Shown piece after piece: positions 34,372 through 42,408 of a stretch of DNA of 64,000 bases (its first letter is position 1; each line of letters begins with the position of its first letter). Where the stretch lies: contig NZ_AP028461.1 in the NCBI RefSeq assembly GCF_033097365.1, positions 9,114,001 through 9,178,000 of the forward strand. Reading direction: 5' to 3'. Origin of the DNA: Actinoplanes sichuanensis. Its GTDB lineage: Bacteria; Actinomycetota; Actinomycetes; Mycobacteriales; Micromonosporaceae. Below the pieces are notes generated by a model. It worked only from the letters and a program-made list of their open reading frames with translations. It was not told where the DNA came from and searched no databases. A program made the translations under genes and the position numbers.

Positions 34372-34667
34372 CAGAGACCTCTCTGGAAGCGGCGCTGGAC
34401 CAGGTCGTCGGTTTCGGTGTAGGCGTCGGCGCCGGAACGGACCGAGCCTGCTATTTCGGTCAGTTTCGACGAGGCGTCGGCGGCCTCCCGAGCGCGGGCG
34501 GCAAGTGCCGCGGACCATCCGGCGTAGAGGGCACGGCCGATCCGGCCCGGGCGTCCGGCGTCGTCGGCGGCGAAGTCGGCGGCGCCTGGCAGCAGCTCTG
34601 GCACCCGACGGTCCATGATGGCCAGCGCCGCGGCGGCATGGTCGATCTGGTCGGCGAGTCGGTCCAC
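34371..34667 (-). CDS. EspC-like (type VII secretion target) protein
   Basis: A 98-aa helical protein (VDRLADQIDHAAAALAIMDR) with the EspC-family layout: two long amphipathic helices, a central W (YAGWSAALAARAREA) and a terminal Y-x3-D-like motif (YTETDDLV, cf. the YxxxD/E export signal). The GTG lies one base after the stop of the YbaB-like gene, with GGAG just upstream. Known EspC proteins are co-secreted with type VII substrates. Here the secretion motor is missing from the window, so the protein may use machinery elsewhere or have a cytosolic role. Confidence 0.62.
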   Translation of the reverse strand: MDRLADQIDHAAAALAIMDRRVPELLPGAADFAADDAGRPGRIGRALYAGWSAALAARAREAADASSKLTEIAGSVRSGADAYTETDDLVQRRFQRGL

Positions 34668-34668
34668 T

Positions 34669-34995
34669 TCAGTGCTCCTCCAGGGCGCGGAACGATCCGA
34701 ACACCTCACCGTGCAGTTTCTCCCTGGCCCAGCGGGCGGCCTTGGCCGCGCTGGTGACCACGGTACGAATCTCACGGGCGAACTCGGACGGCTGACGATG
34801 TTGCAGTGATCCGTGCACGCGAACGTCCACGATGTCTCCCGCGGCGGTCACGACCACCTCGATCGACTGGTCCGGAGAGTGCACCGACACGGTGTGGGTG
34901 GCGACCGCCTTGTCGAAGTCGGCACGCAGGTCTTCGATGTGCCGATATCGGTCGATCGCCTCGTCGATCCACGCCTCGTCGATCTCGCGGGCCAT
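34669..34995 (-). CDS. YbaB/EbfC-like protein
   Basis: A 108-aa protein of the YbaB/EbfC nucleoid-associated type. It has an N-terminal helix (DEAIDRYRHIEDLRADFDKA), a beta core (IEVVVTAAGDIVDVRVHGSL) and a C-terminal helix (REIRTVVTSAAKAARWARE). Actinobacteria often encode such proteins at the head of EspC/WXG100 cassettes, distinct from the recR-linked ybaB. ATG 34995 follows GAGGAG. First gene of the operon; the promoter must lie in 34996-35190, which it shares with holB. Confidence 0.72.
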   Translation of the reverse strand: MAREIDEAWIDEAIDRYRHIEDLRADFDKAVATHTVSVHSPDQSIEVVVTAAGDIVDVRVHGSLQHRQPSEFAREIRTVVTSAAKAARWAREKLHGEVFGSFRALEEH

Positions 34996-35195
34996 CCATG
35001 GCTCCTCACCGCGCGTCATGTCGCCGTCGCGTTCCGGATGGAGACCGTACCCGCTCCGGCGACCGTCCCGCTACGGCCCATCCGTCCCCTGTGGATAACT
35101 TCCGACAGCACCACAGAGAGTCACGGATGGCCGACAAGACGACTACCTTTAGTGATCAACACTAACCGGTGGCGGTTTCTGTCGGAGGCTCGCAA

Positions 35196-35201
35196 TACCA
35201 T
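35196..35201 (+). promoter_or_regulatory. -10 hexamer TACCAT, leaderless holB
   Basis: TACCAT ends exactly six bases before GTG 35208. No ribosome binding site precedes the GTG, supporting a leaderless transcript. Confidence 0.48.
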
Positions 35202-35207
35202 CGTCGG

Positions 35208-36407
35208 GTGACTCCGCATGACGTCTTCTCCGAGCTGGTGGGTCAGGACGAGCCGGTCGAGACCCTGCGCCGGGCCGCCGCGGCCGCCGCGCGGATCGTG
35301 GCCGGCGAGCCGGCCGCCGGTGGTGGCATGACCCACGCGTGGATCTTCACCGGCCCACCGGGGTCGCGCCGCACGGTCGCCGCCCGCGTGTTCGCCGCGG
35401 CGCTCCAGTGTCAGCGTGACGGGGTCGGGTGCGGCGAGTGCCACGGCTGCCACACCACGCTGGCCGGCACCCACGCCGACGTCCAGGTGGTGACGACCGA
35501 GGGTCTGACCATCAAGACCGAGGAGACGCGTGGGGTGGTGCTGCGATCGGCGAGCGCACCGACCGGCGGCCGCTGGCAGGTGGTGATCATCGAGGCGGCC
35601 GACCGGCTGCACGAGCGGGCCAGCAACGCGTTGCTCAAGGCGATCGAGGAGCCGTCACCACGGACGGTCTTCCTGCTCTGCACGCCGTCGGTGCATCCGG
35701 ACGACATCCTGGTGACGATCCGGTCCCGGTGCCGTCTGGTGTCGCTGCGGCAGCCGCCGTCGGCCGCGGTGGCCGACTTCCTGGTGCAGCGGTTCGGCGT
35801 CGCGCCGGAGCAGGCGGGCTGGGCTGCGGCGGCTTCGCAGGGTGATGTGGAGCGGGCCCGCCAGCTGGCCGCCGACCCGGAGGCTCGCGGCCGCCGCGAG
35901 GAGGTGTTGTCCGTTCCCCGCCGGCTGACCAGCATCGGCGCCTGTTTCGACGTGGCGGCCAAGCTGGAGGCGGCGACGAAGACCGAGGCGGCCAACGCGG
36001 TGGCCGAGCTGGATGTCAACGAGCGGGCGGCGCTGGAGCGGGCGCTGGGTGCGGGTGGCACCGGCCGGGGCGCGACGGGCGCGATGCGGGGTGCGGCCGG
36101 CCAGTTGAAGGAGCTGGAGCGCAATCAGAAGTTGCGGGCCACCCGGGCCCAGCGGGACGCCCTAGACCGTGCTCTTCAGGATCTGATCGGCTTCTACCGG
36201 GATGTGCTGGTCACCTCGATGCGAGCGCCGGTGCCGGTGGTGCACGGCGACCTGGCGACGGTGTCGTCGGCGGCCGCCGAGAAGTGGTCGCCGGAAAGCA
36301 CTCTGCGCCGCCTGGAGGCGGTGCTGACCTGCCGTGAGGCGATCGACAAGAACGTCAAGCCACAGGTCGCCCTGGAAGCGATGATGGTCACCCTCTGGAG
36401 AGGGTGA
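35208..36407 (+). CDS. holB: DNA polymerase III subunit delta'
   Basis: A 399-aa clamp-loader subunit. The start VTPHDVFSELVGQDEPVETL is the usual actinobacterial one. The P-loop is degenerate (GPPGSRRT, no GKT), as expected for a non-hydrolysing delta'. A Cys cluster CGECHGCHTT (with an earlier Cys) forms the zinc module, and the sensor regions EAADRLHERASNALLKAIEEP and IRSRC follow. The alternative longer start at 35169 is not needed because TACCAT is six bases before GTG 35208. It sits near the MFS-tmk fusion gene (also conserved nearby in streptomycetes as I recall), separated here by the xylanase and SGNH genes. Its 3' end is partly duplicated downstream. Confidence 0.9.
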   Translation: MTPHDVFSELVGQDEPVETLRRAAAAAARIVAGEPAAGGGMTHAWIFTGPPGSRRTVAARVFAAALQCQRDGVGCGECHGCHTTLAGTHADVQVVTTEGLTIKTEETRGVVLRSASAPTGGRWQVVIIEAADRLHERASNALLKAIEEPSPRTVFLLCTPSVHPDDILVTIRSRCRLVSLRQPPSAAVADFLVQRFGVAPEQAGWAAAASQGDVERARQLAADPEARGRREEVLSVPRRLTSIGACFDVAAKLEAATKTEAANAVAELDVNERAALERALGAGGTGRGATGAMRGAAGQLKELERNQKLRATRAQRDALDRALQDLIGFYRDVLVTSMRAPVPVVHGDLATVSSAAAEKWSPESTLRRLEAVLTCREAIDKNVKPQVALEAMMVTLWRG

Positions 36408-36462
36408 GACCCGACGAAGGCGATCATGGTCACCCTCTGGAAAGGGTGAGACCCGACGAAAG
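36384..36462 (+). repeat. 42-bp tandem duplication of the holB 3' end
   Basis: The block starting ATGGTCACCCTCTGGAGAGG at 36384 recurs at 36426 with GAGAGG changed to GAAAGG and little other change. The first copy includes the last holB codons and stop. Each copy holds a hairpin with arms TCACCCTC and GAGGGTGA (one mismatch in the second). Confidence 0.85.
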
Positions 36463-36464
36463 GG

Positions 36465-36506
36465 CGTCGTGGCCGCGCCGGCGGACGGGCCGGCGCGACC
36501 ACGACG
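36465..36506. terminator. Hairpin between convergent holB and the xylanase gene
   Basis: Arms CGTCGTGGCCGCGCCGGC (36465-36482) and GCCGGCGCGACCACGACG (36489-36506), 17 of 18 pairs, 6-base loop. It lies 27 bases beyond the xylanase stop on the minus strand. Confidence 0.8.
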
Positions 36507-36532
36507 CGGTCAGCGGAAAGACGACCAGGCGG

Positions 36533-37582
36533 TCAGCGAGCCAGCTGGAAGGTGTGGAAGATCGCCTCACGAGCGGGCTTCGGTTCAAGCGCCTCGGTGT
36601 ACGGGGTGGCCGACCCCTGCCCGTCGAACACACCGGGCACCCACGAGTACCTGTCGGTGAATCCCCAGACGGTGTAGGACACGCAGTGCCGGGCGAGCAG
36701 GCACGCTTGCAGGAGGGTGCTGAACCCGTACCCCTGGGCTTGCTCTTTGGTCGCGTCGACGGGCAGGATCATCCGCACGTCGACTTCGGTGAACGCGGTC
36801 TGCACCCCGAGTGCGTCGAAGCGCCGCACGTTGTCGAAGACGCTGCCCGGGAAGCCGTACTGCACGCCGAGGTGACCCTGCATGCCGTACCCGTGGATCG
36901 GCACGCCCTGTGACCGCAGCTGCTTGGTCAGCGCATAGTAGGCGTCGCTCTTCGCGTTGATCCCCTCGTTGTTGTAGTCGTTGAGGTACAGCTTGGCCTT
37001 GGGGTCGGCCTCGTGCGCCCAGCGGAACGCGTCGGCGATGTAGCCGGGACCGAGGTTGCGCAGCCAGATCGTGTCGCGCAGCGTGCCGTCCTCGTTGAAG
37101 ACCTCGTTCACCACGTCCCACTGGTAGACCTTGCCCTTGAAGTGGCGGACCTGGGTCTTGATGTGGTCGCGCAGGATCTGCCGGAGCTGCGCCGGGGTGA
37201 AGGCGTCCTCGGTGAGCCAGGACGGGTTCTGGTTGTGCCAGACCAGCGTGTGCCCGCGGACGACCTGCCCGTTGGCCTTGGCGAAGTCGACGAGGCGGTC
37301 GGCGGGAGCCCAGTCGTACTGCCCCTGCTGGGGTTCGATCGCTTCCCACTTCATCACGTTCTCGGCGGTCACCGAGTCGAACTGGGCGGCCACGAGGGCC
37401 CGGTATTCGGCGTCGTTCGCGAGCGCGTTCATGTCGACGGCGGTGCCGATTCGCACGCCGCTGCCGCGGGCCGCGGCTCGTAGGGTGTCGTTGTCCGATC
37501 CGGCGACGGCCGGTGCGGCGCTGCTCACGGCGGTCGCCAGCGCCAGCGCCACGACAGCCAGGACGTTACGTCGGGTAGCCAT
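36533..37582 (-). CDS. Secreted GH10 endo-1,4-beta-xylanase
   Basis: A 349-aa enzyme with a signal peptide (1-27, RRNVLAVVALALATAVSSAA) and one GH10 TIM barrel with no carbohydrate-binding module. The acid/base Glu is in WDVVNEVFNE (E160) and the nucleophile in TEVDVR (E266). HTLVWHNQNPSWL and VWGFTDRYSWVPG are typical subsite strands. It cleaves xylan outside the cell. The ATG has GGGAGAG upstream. Divergent from an SGNH hydrolase gene across 168 bases that carry CCGAAAGTTTCGG repeats, so the two are probably co-regulated for plant-polymer breakdown. Confidence 0.95.
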   Translation of the reverse strand: MATRRNVLAVVALALATAVSSAAPAVAGSDNDTLRAAARGSGVRIGTAVDMNALANDAEYRALVAAQFDSVTAENVMKWEAIEPQQGQYDWAPADRLVDFAKANGQVVRGHTLVWHNQNPSWLTEDAFTPAQLRQILRDHIKTQVRHFKGKVYQWDVVNEVFNEDGTLRDTIWLRNLGPGYIADAFRWAHEADPKAKLYLNDYNNEGINAKSDAYYALTKQLRSQGVPIHGYGMQGHLGVQYGFPGSVFDNVRRFDALGVQTAFTEVDVRMILPVDATKEQAQGYGFSTLLQACLLARHCVSYTVWGFTDRYSWVPGVFDGQGSATPYTEALEPKPAREAIFHTFQLAR

Positions 37583-37591
37583 CCAACTCTC

Positions 37592-37604
37592 CCGAAAGTT
37601 TCGG
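37592..37604 (-). promoter_or_regulatory. CCGAAAGTTTCGG inverted repeat, xylanase side
   Basis: CCGAAA and TTTCGG flank a single G at 37592-37604, about ten bases from the xylanase start. The same core recurs near the divergent SGNH gene. Motifs of the form CGAAAnTTTCG are, as I recall, the regulator sites of actinomycete xylanase promoters. Confidence 0.55.
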
Positions 37605-37711
37605 AGTTGTTTCGGTGTCAGGGCGCAACGCTAGGCACACACACCGACGTCGGTCAATGGTTGACTGTGGAAGAACGTCGATTTACGTTACGGGCACTCG
37701 ACTGCCCGGTT

Positions 37712-37726
37712 TCCGAAAGTTTCGGA
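37712..37726 (+). promoter_or_regulatory. TCCGAAAGTTTCGGA inverted repeat, SGNH side
   Basis: Seven-base perfect arms TCCGAAA and TTTCGGA around one G, directly upstream of the SGNH hydrolase gene and matching the xylanase-side repeat. A shared LacI/XylR-type regulator is the natural reading, though no such gene is in this window. Confidence 0.55.
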
Positions 37727-37751
37727 GTGAAGAAAAGTTTCGGAGTGAAGA
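37716..37751 (+). repeat. Two 18-bp tandem repeats carrying the SGNH ribosome binding site
   Basis: AAAGTTTCGGAGTGAAGA occurs at 37716-37733 and 37734-37751, the second copy ending on the A of the ATG. Each contains GGAG. Both half-operator and ribosome binding site are duplicated. Confidence 0.85.
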
Positions 37752-39022
37752 TGTCGACTCGACGCGAGATCCTGGCCCTGGCCTCCGGTGCGGCGATCAC
37801 CGCCGCCACCTTTCCCGAACCGGCCGGCGCGAGCGGCCGCGACGACGGCTGGACCGCGACGTGGGCGGCCGCGCCGACCACGATCCCGCCCGGCCCACCA
37901 CTGGAACTCGCCGGCCAGACGGTACGGCAGGTGGTGCACACCAGCATCGGCGGCGATCAGCTCCGGATCCGCCTGACCAACGAGTTCGGCGCCACCCCGC
38001 TGCACGTCGGCGAGGTGCACGTGGCGATCCGGGCCGGCAGCGGGTCGAGCACCGACGCCCGGCCCGGAACCGATCGGCGGGTCACCTTCAGTGGGCACCG
38101 CTCGGCCACCGTTCCCGCCGGAGCGCCCCTGATCAGCGACCCGGTCGGCCTGGCCGTACCGCCCGGCGCCGACCTGGTGATCAGCCTCTGGCTGCCGGAC
38201 CGCACCCCGGTCACCACGCTGGCCGCCTTCGCCTTCCAGGAGAACGCGATCGCCGTCGGCAACGTGACCGGGGCCGCCCGGATCACCCCGACCAGCACGA
38301 TCACGCAGTACCTGTTCCTGTCCGGGGTGAGCGTGCGCAGCCGCGGCGGCACGGTCGTCACGCTCGGCGACTCGATCACCAACGGCGCCAACACCGAGAC
38401 GAACGCCGACCACCGCTGGCCGGACCTGCTGGCCGCCCGGTTCCGGACGGCCCGGATCAACCTGGGCGTGGCGAACGTGGGCGTCTCCGGCAACCGGCTG
38501 CTGCACGACCCGAACCCGCCCGCGGGCGACCCGGCCGAGGCGTTCGCGGCGTACTTCGCCCAGAGCGCCCTGCGCCGTTTCGACCGGGACGTGTCGGCCC
38601 AGCCCGGCGCCGCGCATCTGGTGGTGCTGCTCGGGGTGAACGATCTCGGACATCCGGGCACCGTCGCCCCGCTGAGCGAGGTGGTCACCGCGGACGACCT
38701 GATCGCCGGGCACCGCCAGTTGATCGCCCGGGCCAGGCAGGCCGGTCTACGTACCCATGGCGCGACGATCCTGCCGTTCAAGGGCGACACCCTCGGGTTC
38801 TACACACCGGAGAACGAGCGGAAGCGGGCCGCCCTGAACCGCTGGATCCGGACCTCGGGCGAGTACGACGAGGTGATCGATTTCGACGCCGCGGTCCGCG
38901 ACTCCGCCGACCCGCTGCGCCTGGCCGCCGCCTACGACAGCGGCGACCATCTGCACCCCAACGACGCCGGGATGGCCGCGATGGCCGCAGCGGTACGCCT
39001 AGGCGGGTTCCAGCACCCCTGA
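37751..39022 (+). CDS. Secreted SGNH/GDSL hydrolase
   Basis: A 423-aa exported esterase-type hydrolase. The start MSTRREILALASGAAITAAT has a twin-arginine pair and a hydrophobic core (possible Tat signal). A beta-rich N-terminal domain (about 35-215, TWAAAPTTIPPG, VRQVVHTSIGGDQLRIRLTN) precedes the SGNH domain: block I VVTLGDSITNG (catalytic Ser), block III VGVSGNRLL (Gly/Asn), LLGVNDLG, and DHLHPNDAG (Asp-x-x-His). Related enzymes deacetylate xylan or rhamnogalacturonan or act on lipids, so a role beside the divergent xylanase as an acetylxylan esterase is plausible but inferred. Its 3' end overlaps the convergent tmk fusion gene by 24 bases. Confidence 0.88.
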   Translation: MSTRREILALASGAAITAATFPEPAGASGRDDGWTATWAAAPTTIPPGPPLELAGQTVRQVVHTSIGGDQLRIRLTNEFGATPLHVGEVHVAIRAGSGSSTDARPGTDRRVTFSGHRSATVPAGAPLISDPVGLAVPPGADLVISLWLPDRTPVTTLAAFAFQENAIAVGNVTGAARITPTSTITQYLFLSGVSVRSRGGTVVTLGDSITNGANTETNADHRWPDLLAARFRTARINLGVANVGVSGNRLLHDPNPPAGDPAEAFAAYFAQSALRRFDRDVSAQPGAAHLVVLLGVNDLGHPGTVAPLSEVVTADDLIAGHRQLIARARQAGLRTHGATILPFKGDTLGFYTPENERKRAALNRWIRTSGEYDEVIDFDAAVRDSADPLRLAAAYDSGDHLHPNDAGMAAMAAAVRLGGFQHP

Positions 39023-41098
39023 CAGCCGCTCCTGGACCGCCTCGGCGATCTCGTCGACCGGCCGGGCGGCGTCGAGCACCAGGTAGCGCTTGGGGTCGGA
39101 GGCGGCCAGGTCGAGGAACGCGTACCGGACCCGCTCGTGGAAGGCCCGGGACTCGCTCTCCAGCCGGTCGGCGCCTTCGCCCCGAGTGTCCACCCGGGTG
39201 AGCCCGACGCCCGGGTCCACGTCGAGCAGGACGACCAGATCTGGTTTGAGGCCGCCGGTGGCCCACGCGGACAGCCAGGAGACCTCCTGGACCGGCAGGG
39301 TACGCCCGGCGCCCTGATAGGCCAGCGAGGAGTCGACATACCGGTCACTGATCACCACGGCACCCCGGGCCAGGGCCGGCCGGACCACCGTGGCGACGTG
39401 GTGCGCCCGGTCCGCGGCGTAGAGCAGCGCCTCGGCCCGCGCGGACGGCGCCTCGGTCTTGTCCCGGTCGAGCACCAGGCCCCGGATCCGGGCGCCGATG
39501 TCGGTCGCGCCCGGTTCACGGGTGACCACCACGTCGCGCCCGTCCGCCTTGAGTGCCTCGGCGAGCCGGGTGACCTGCGTCGACTTGCCGGCGCCCTCAC
39601 CACCCTCGAAGACCACGAAGACGCCGGAGCGGGCGAACTCCTCGGGCGGGGAGAGCGGGCGCCCGCGCAGGGAACCGATCAGGTCGGCGAAGACCGGCAC
39701 ACCCGGCTTGTCGTCCATCTGGCGGAACGAGCCGATGCCCACCCAGATGCCGATGGCCCCCGCCACCAGGAGGAGGACCCGGGTGGAGGAGATGTCGATG
39801 TGGAAGGCGCCGAACTCGATACGGCGGGAACTGCCCAGGCCGACCAGGAGGCCGGCGAGCGTGATGGCGAGCAGCAGCACGGTCCGGACGCCGATCTGCA
39901 CGACCGCGAAGACCCGGCCGCGGATGGCGTCCTCGATCTCGCCGTAGAGCATCGTCGTACCGGCCAGGAAGGCCATGCCCGCGCCGGCACCCACCATCAG
40001 CGCACCGAACAGGGCGATGGACAGGTGGAACGCGAGGCCGAGGAACATCACCGAGCCGCTGGCCAGCACGATGCTCATGCCGAACCAGCGCCGCCGGGAC
40101 AAGTCCTTGACGATCATCGGGCCGAGGCCGATGCCGAGCGCCAGGCCCATGAAGATGAAACCGAAGAGCAGGGAGAACGCGGCTTCGCCGGCGCCCAACG
40201 AATAGGCGAAGGTACGGGCGGCGCCGATCACCACACCACCCGCGGCGAAGGCGCCGAAGATGCCCAGCACCAGGCCCCGGACCAGTGGGGTGGTGCCGAT
40301 GAACTTCCACCCCTCGAGGAACTGGCGGGTCATGCTCTGCTCGGCGGCCTTCTCCCGCTCGGGGCTCTTGCCACCGATCTCCCGGATGCCGAAGAAGACC
40401 ACTATCGCGGTGGCGAGCCGGGAGAGGGCGTTGATGTAGAGGGCGATCGACACCGGCTGGGCCCAGTCCGGCAGGGAGGCGCCGGACTGCTGTAGACCGG
40501 CGGAGAGCGCGGCGAGCGACAGCGCGGCGAGGATCGGCGTGAACCCGTACGTCGTGATCAGGGTCAGCTGGTTGGAGACCTCGATCTGGGATTTGGGGAT
40601 CAGGTTGGGGACCGCGGCCTCCTTGGCCGGGATCCAGATCAGCGTGATCGTCTCCCCGAGCAGGGTGGCGAAGGTCGCCCAGGCCGCGGTCTGTGTCGAG
40701 GTGGCGCCGAACACCGGGGCGAGCGGGATCGACCCATAGATGACGAACCGCAGCAGGTCGACCGTGACCATGGTGTAACGGCGGTCGAACCGGTCCGCGA
40801 AGACACCGGCGATCGGGCCGAGGAGCAGGGCCGGCAGCAGGCGCACGGCGATGGTGACGCCGAACGCCGCGCCCTGGGCCGCCGTGTTCTCGAACTGGGC
40901 CGAGGCGAAGAGGGCGGTGGCGAGCAGGCCGATCCAGTCGCCGAAGGAGGCGGCCGCCAGCACCAGCCACAGCCGGCGAAAACCGCGCAGGCGCAGAACC
41001 GAGCGCAGCGCCGCCAGACCGCTGAGGTCGGCGGGCCCCGGGTCCTGCTGCGTGTCCGTGTTGATGGCCCTACCTCCCGTGGTCAGTGCTCGGAGCAC
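38999..41098 (-). CDS. tmk: MFS-like membrane domain fused to thymidylate kinase
   Basis: A roughly 699-aa two-part protein. The first 480 residues are a twelve-helix MFS-type domain (FRRLWLVLAAASFGDWIGLL, GPIAGVFADRFDRR motif A). The last 205 are dTMP kinase: P-loop FEGGEGAGKSTQ, VVTREPG, DRYVDSSLAYQG with the DR(Y/H) motif and the LID RGEGADRLES. dTMP to dTDP is the reaction. This fusion occurs in other actinomycetes as I recall. The start is unsettled: GTG 41098 is used, but the best Shine-Dalgarno (GGGAGGT) sits six bases before an in-frame ATC at 41065. It is close to holB, its usual neighbour. Confidence 0.85.
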   Translation of the reverse strand: MLRALTTGGRAINTDTQQDPGPADLSGLAALRSVLRLRGFRRLWLVLAAASFGDWIGLLATALFASAQFENTAAQGAAFGVTIAVRLLPALLLGPIAGVFADRFDRRYTMVTVDLLRFVIYGSIPLAPVFGATSTQTAAWATFATLLGETITLIWIPAKEAAVPNLIPKSQIEVSNQLTLITTYGFTPILAALSLAALSAGLQQSGASLPDWAQPVSIALYINALSRLATAIVVFFGIREIGGKSPEREKAAEQSMTRQFLEGWKFIGTTPLVRGLVLGIFGAFAAGGVVIGAARTFAYSLGAGEAAFSLLFGFIFMGLALGIGLGPMIVKDLSRRRWFGMSIVLASGSVMFLGLAFHLSIALFGALMVGAGAGMAFLAGTTMLYGEIEDAIRGRVFAVVQIGVRTVLLLAITLAGLLVGLGSSRRIEFGAFHIDISSTRVLLLVAGAIGIWVGIGSFRQMDDKPGVPVFADLIGSLRGRPLSPPEEFARSGVFVVFEGGEGAGKSTQVTRLAEALKADGRDVVVTREPGATDIGARIRGLVLDRDKTEAPSARAEALLYAADRAHHVATVVRPALARGAVVISDRYVDSSLAYQGAGRTLPVQEVSWLSAWATGGLKPDLVVLLDVDPGVGLTRVDTRGEGADRLESESRAFHERVRYAFLDLAASDPKRYLVLDAARPVDEIAEAVQERLSGVLEPA

Positions 41099-41100
41099 TG
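41084..41100. promoter_or_regulatory. 17-bp palindrome in the tmk-fusion leader
   Basis: CAGTGCTC, G, GAGCACTG: perfect 8-base arms at 41084-41091 and 41093-41100. It overlaps the GTG used for the tmk start and lies between two divergent genes, so it may be an operator. Confidence 0.45.
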
Positions 41101-41183
41101 TAACCGGCCACTCCCACGGGTTGGGGGCAACCACGATCGGGTGGAGCAGAGATGAATGTCTTTCGCGTTACCCGATCACGGGA

Positions 41184-41189
41184 TACCGT
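41184..41189 (+). promoter_or_regulatory. -10 hexamer TACCGT, leaderless PLP-enzyme gene
   Basis: TACCGT ends six bases before GTG 41196. No ribosome binding site is visible. Confidence 0.48.
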
Positions 41190-41195
41190 GCTGGC

Positions 41196-42401
41196 GTGCT
41201 CACTGACCGCATCAGCCTGCGACAGCGACTCGACAAGGCCACCGGCCACCTGGAGACTCCGGTCGCCGTGGTGGATCTGGCGGCCTTCGACGACAACGCG
41301 GAGCGCCTGACCGCGCGCGCGGGCGGTAAACCGATCCGGGTGGCGAGCAAGTCGGTGCGCTGCCGGACCCTGCTGGAACGCGTCCTGGCCCGTCCCGGCT
41401 GGCATGGGGTGATGGCGTTCACCCTGCCCGAGGCGATCTGGCTGGTGCGCTCCGGCGTGACCGACGACGTGCTGGTGGCGTACCCCACTGTCGATCGAGC
41501 CGGGCTGCGCGAGCTGACCAACCATCCGGAACTGGCCGCCGCGATCACTCTCATGGTGGACCATCCGTCACATCTGGACGTGGTGGATCGAGTGACCGCT
41601 CCGGGCGCGCGTCCGGCCGTACGCCTATGTATTGATCTTGATGCGTCCTGGCGGCCGGCCGGGCCGTTGCACATCGGGGTGCGCCGCTCGCCGGTCCATT
41701 CGGCCGCACAAGCGGGCGCCTTGGCCCGCAAGATCGCCGAGCGGGACGGCTTCCGGCTGGTCGGAGTGATGTGTTACGAGGCGCATATCGCCGGTGTCGG
41801 TGACGACCCGCCCGGCCAGGCCCTGCGCGGTCGGGCCATCCGCCTGATGCAGAGCCGTGCCTTCCCCGAGCTGCGCGCCCGGCGCGCCGCGGCGGTCCGG
41901 GCCGTCCGCGAGCACGCCGACCTGGAATTCGTGAACGGTGGCGGCACCGGCAGCGTCTCCGCCACCAGCGCCGACCCGGCCGTCACCGAGGTGACCGCGG
42001 GCTCCGGCCTCTACGGGCCCACGCTCTTCGACTCCTACCGCAGCTGGCGACCCACCCCGGCGGCCTACTTCGCGCTGTCGGTGGTGCGCCGCCCGGCGCC
42101 GCGGATCGCCACCGTGCTGGGCGGCGGCTGGATCGCCTCCGGCACACCCGAGGCGTCCCGGCTGCCCGTCCCGTGGCTGCCCGAGGGGCTGAGGTTCAAG
42201 GCCGACGAGGGCGCCGGCGAGGTGCAGACCCCGCTGCTGGGCGCCGCCGCCGAAGACCTGCGCCCCGGCGACCGCGTGTGGTTCCGGCATGCCAAGGCCG
42301 GCGAGCTCTGTGAGCACGTCAACGAGCTGCAGCTGGTCGACGGCGAGACGAGCGCGCCGGCCCTCACGTACCGAGGAGAAGGCCGTGCCTTCCTGGGGTG
42401 A
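41196..42401 (+). CDS. PLP-dependent amino-acid deaminase/aldolase (D-threonine aldolase-like)
   Basis: A 401-aa enzyme of the alanine-racemase-fold family III. The PLP lysine is in IRVASKSVRC. LETPVAVVDLAAFDDNAERL opens the barrel, with VGVMCYEAHIAG, EFVNGGGTGS for the phosphate site, and a C-terminal beta domain ending FRHAKAGELCEHVNE with the His/Cys metal-site pattern of D-threonine aldolase relatives. These enzymes act on D-3-hydroxy amino acids with Mg/Mn; the true substrate here is unknown. GTG 41196 is preceded at six bases by TACCGT. Divergent from the tmk fusion; followed convergently by the TetR gene. Confidence 0.85.
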   Translation: MLTDRISLRQRLDKATGHLETPVAVVDLAAFDDNAERLTARAGGKPIRVASKSVRCRTLLERVLARPGWHGVMAFTLPEAIWLVRSGVTDDVLVAYPTVDRAGLRELTNHPELAAAITLMVDHPSHLDVVDRVTAPGARPAVRLCIDLDASWRPAGPLHIGVRRSPVHSAAQAGALARKIAERDGFRLVGVMCYEAHIAGVGDDPPGQALRGRAIRLMQSRAFPELRARRAAAVRAVREHADLEFVNGGGTGSVSATSADPAVTEVTAGSGLYGPTLFDSYRSWRPTPAAYFALSVVRRPAPRIATVLGGGWIASGTPEASRLPVPWLPEGLRFKADEGAGEVQTPLLGAAAEDLRPGDRVWFRHAKAGELCEHVNELQLVDGETSAPALTYRGEGRAFLG

Positions 42402-42408
42402 GCGGGTC

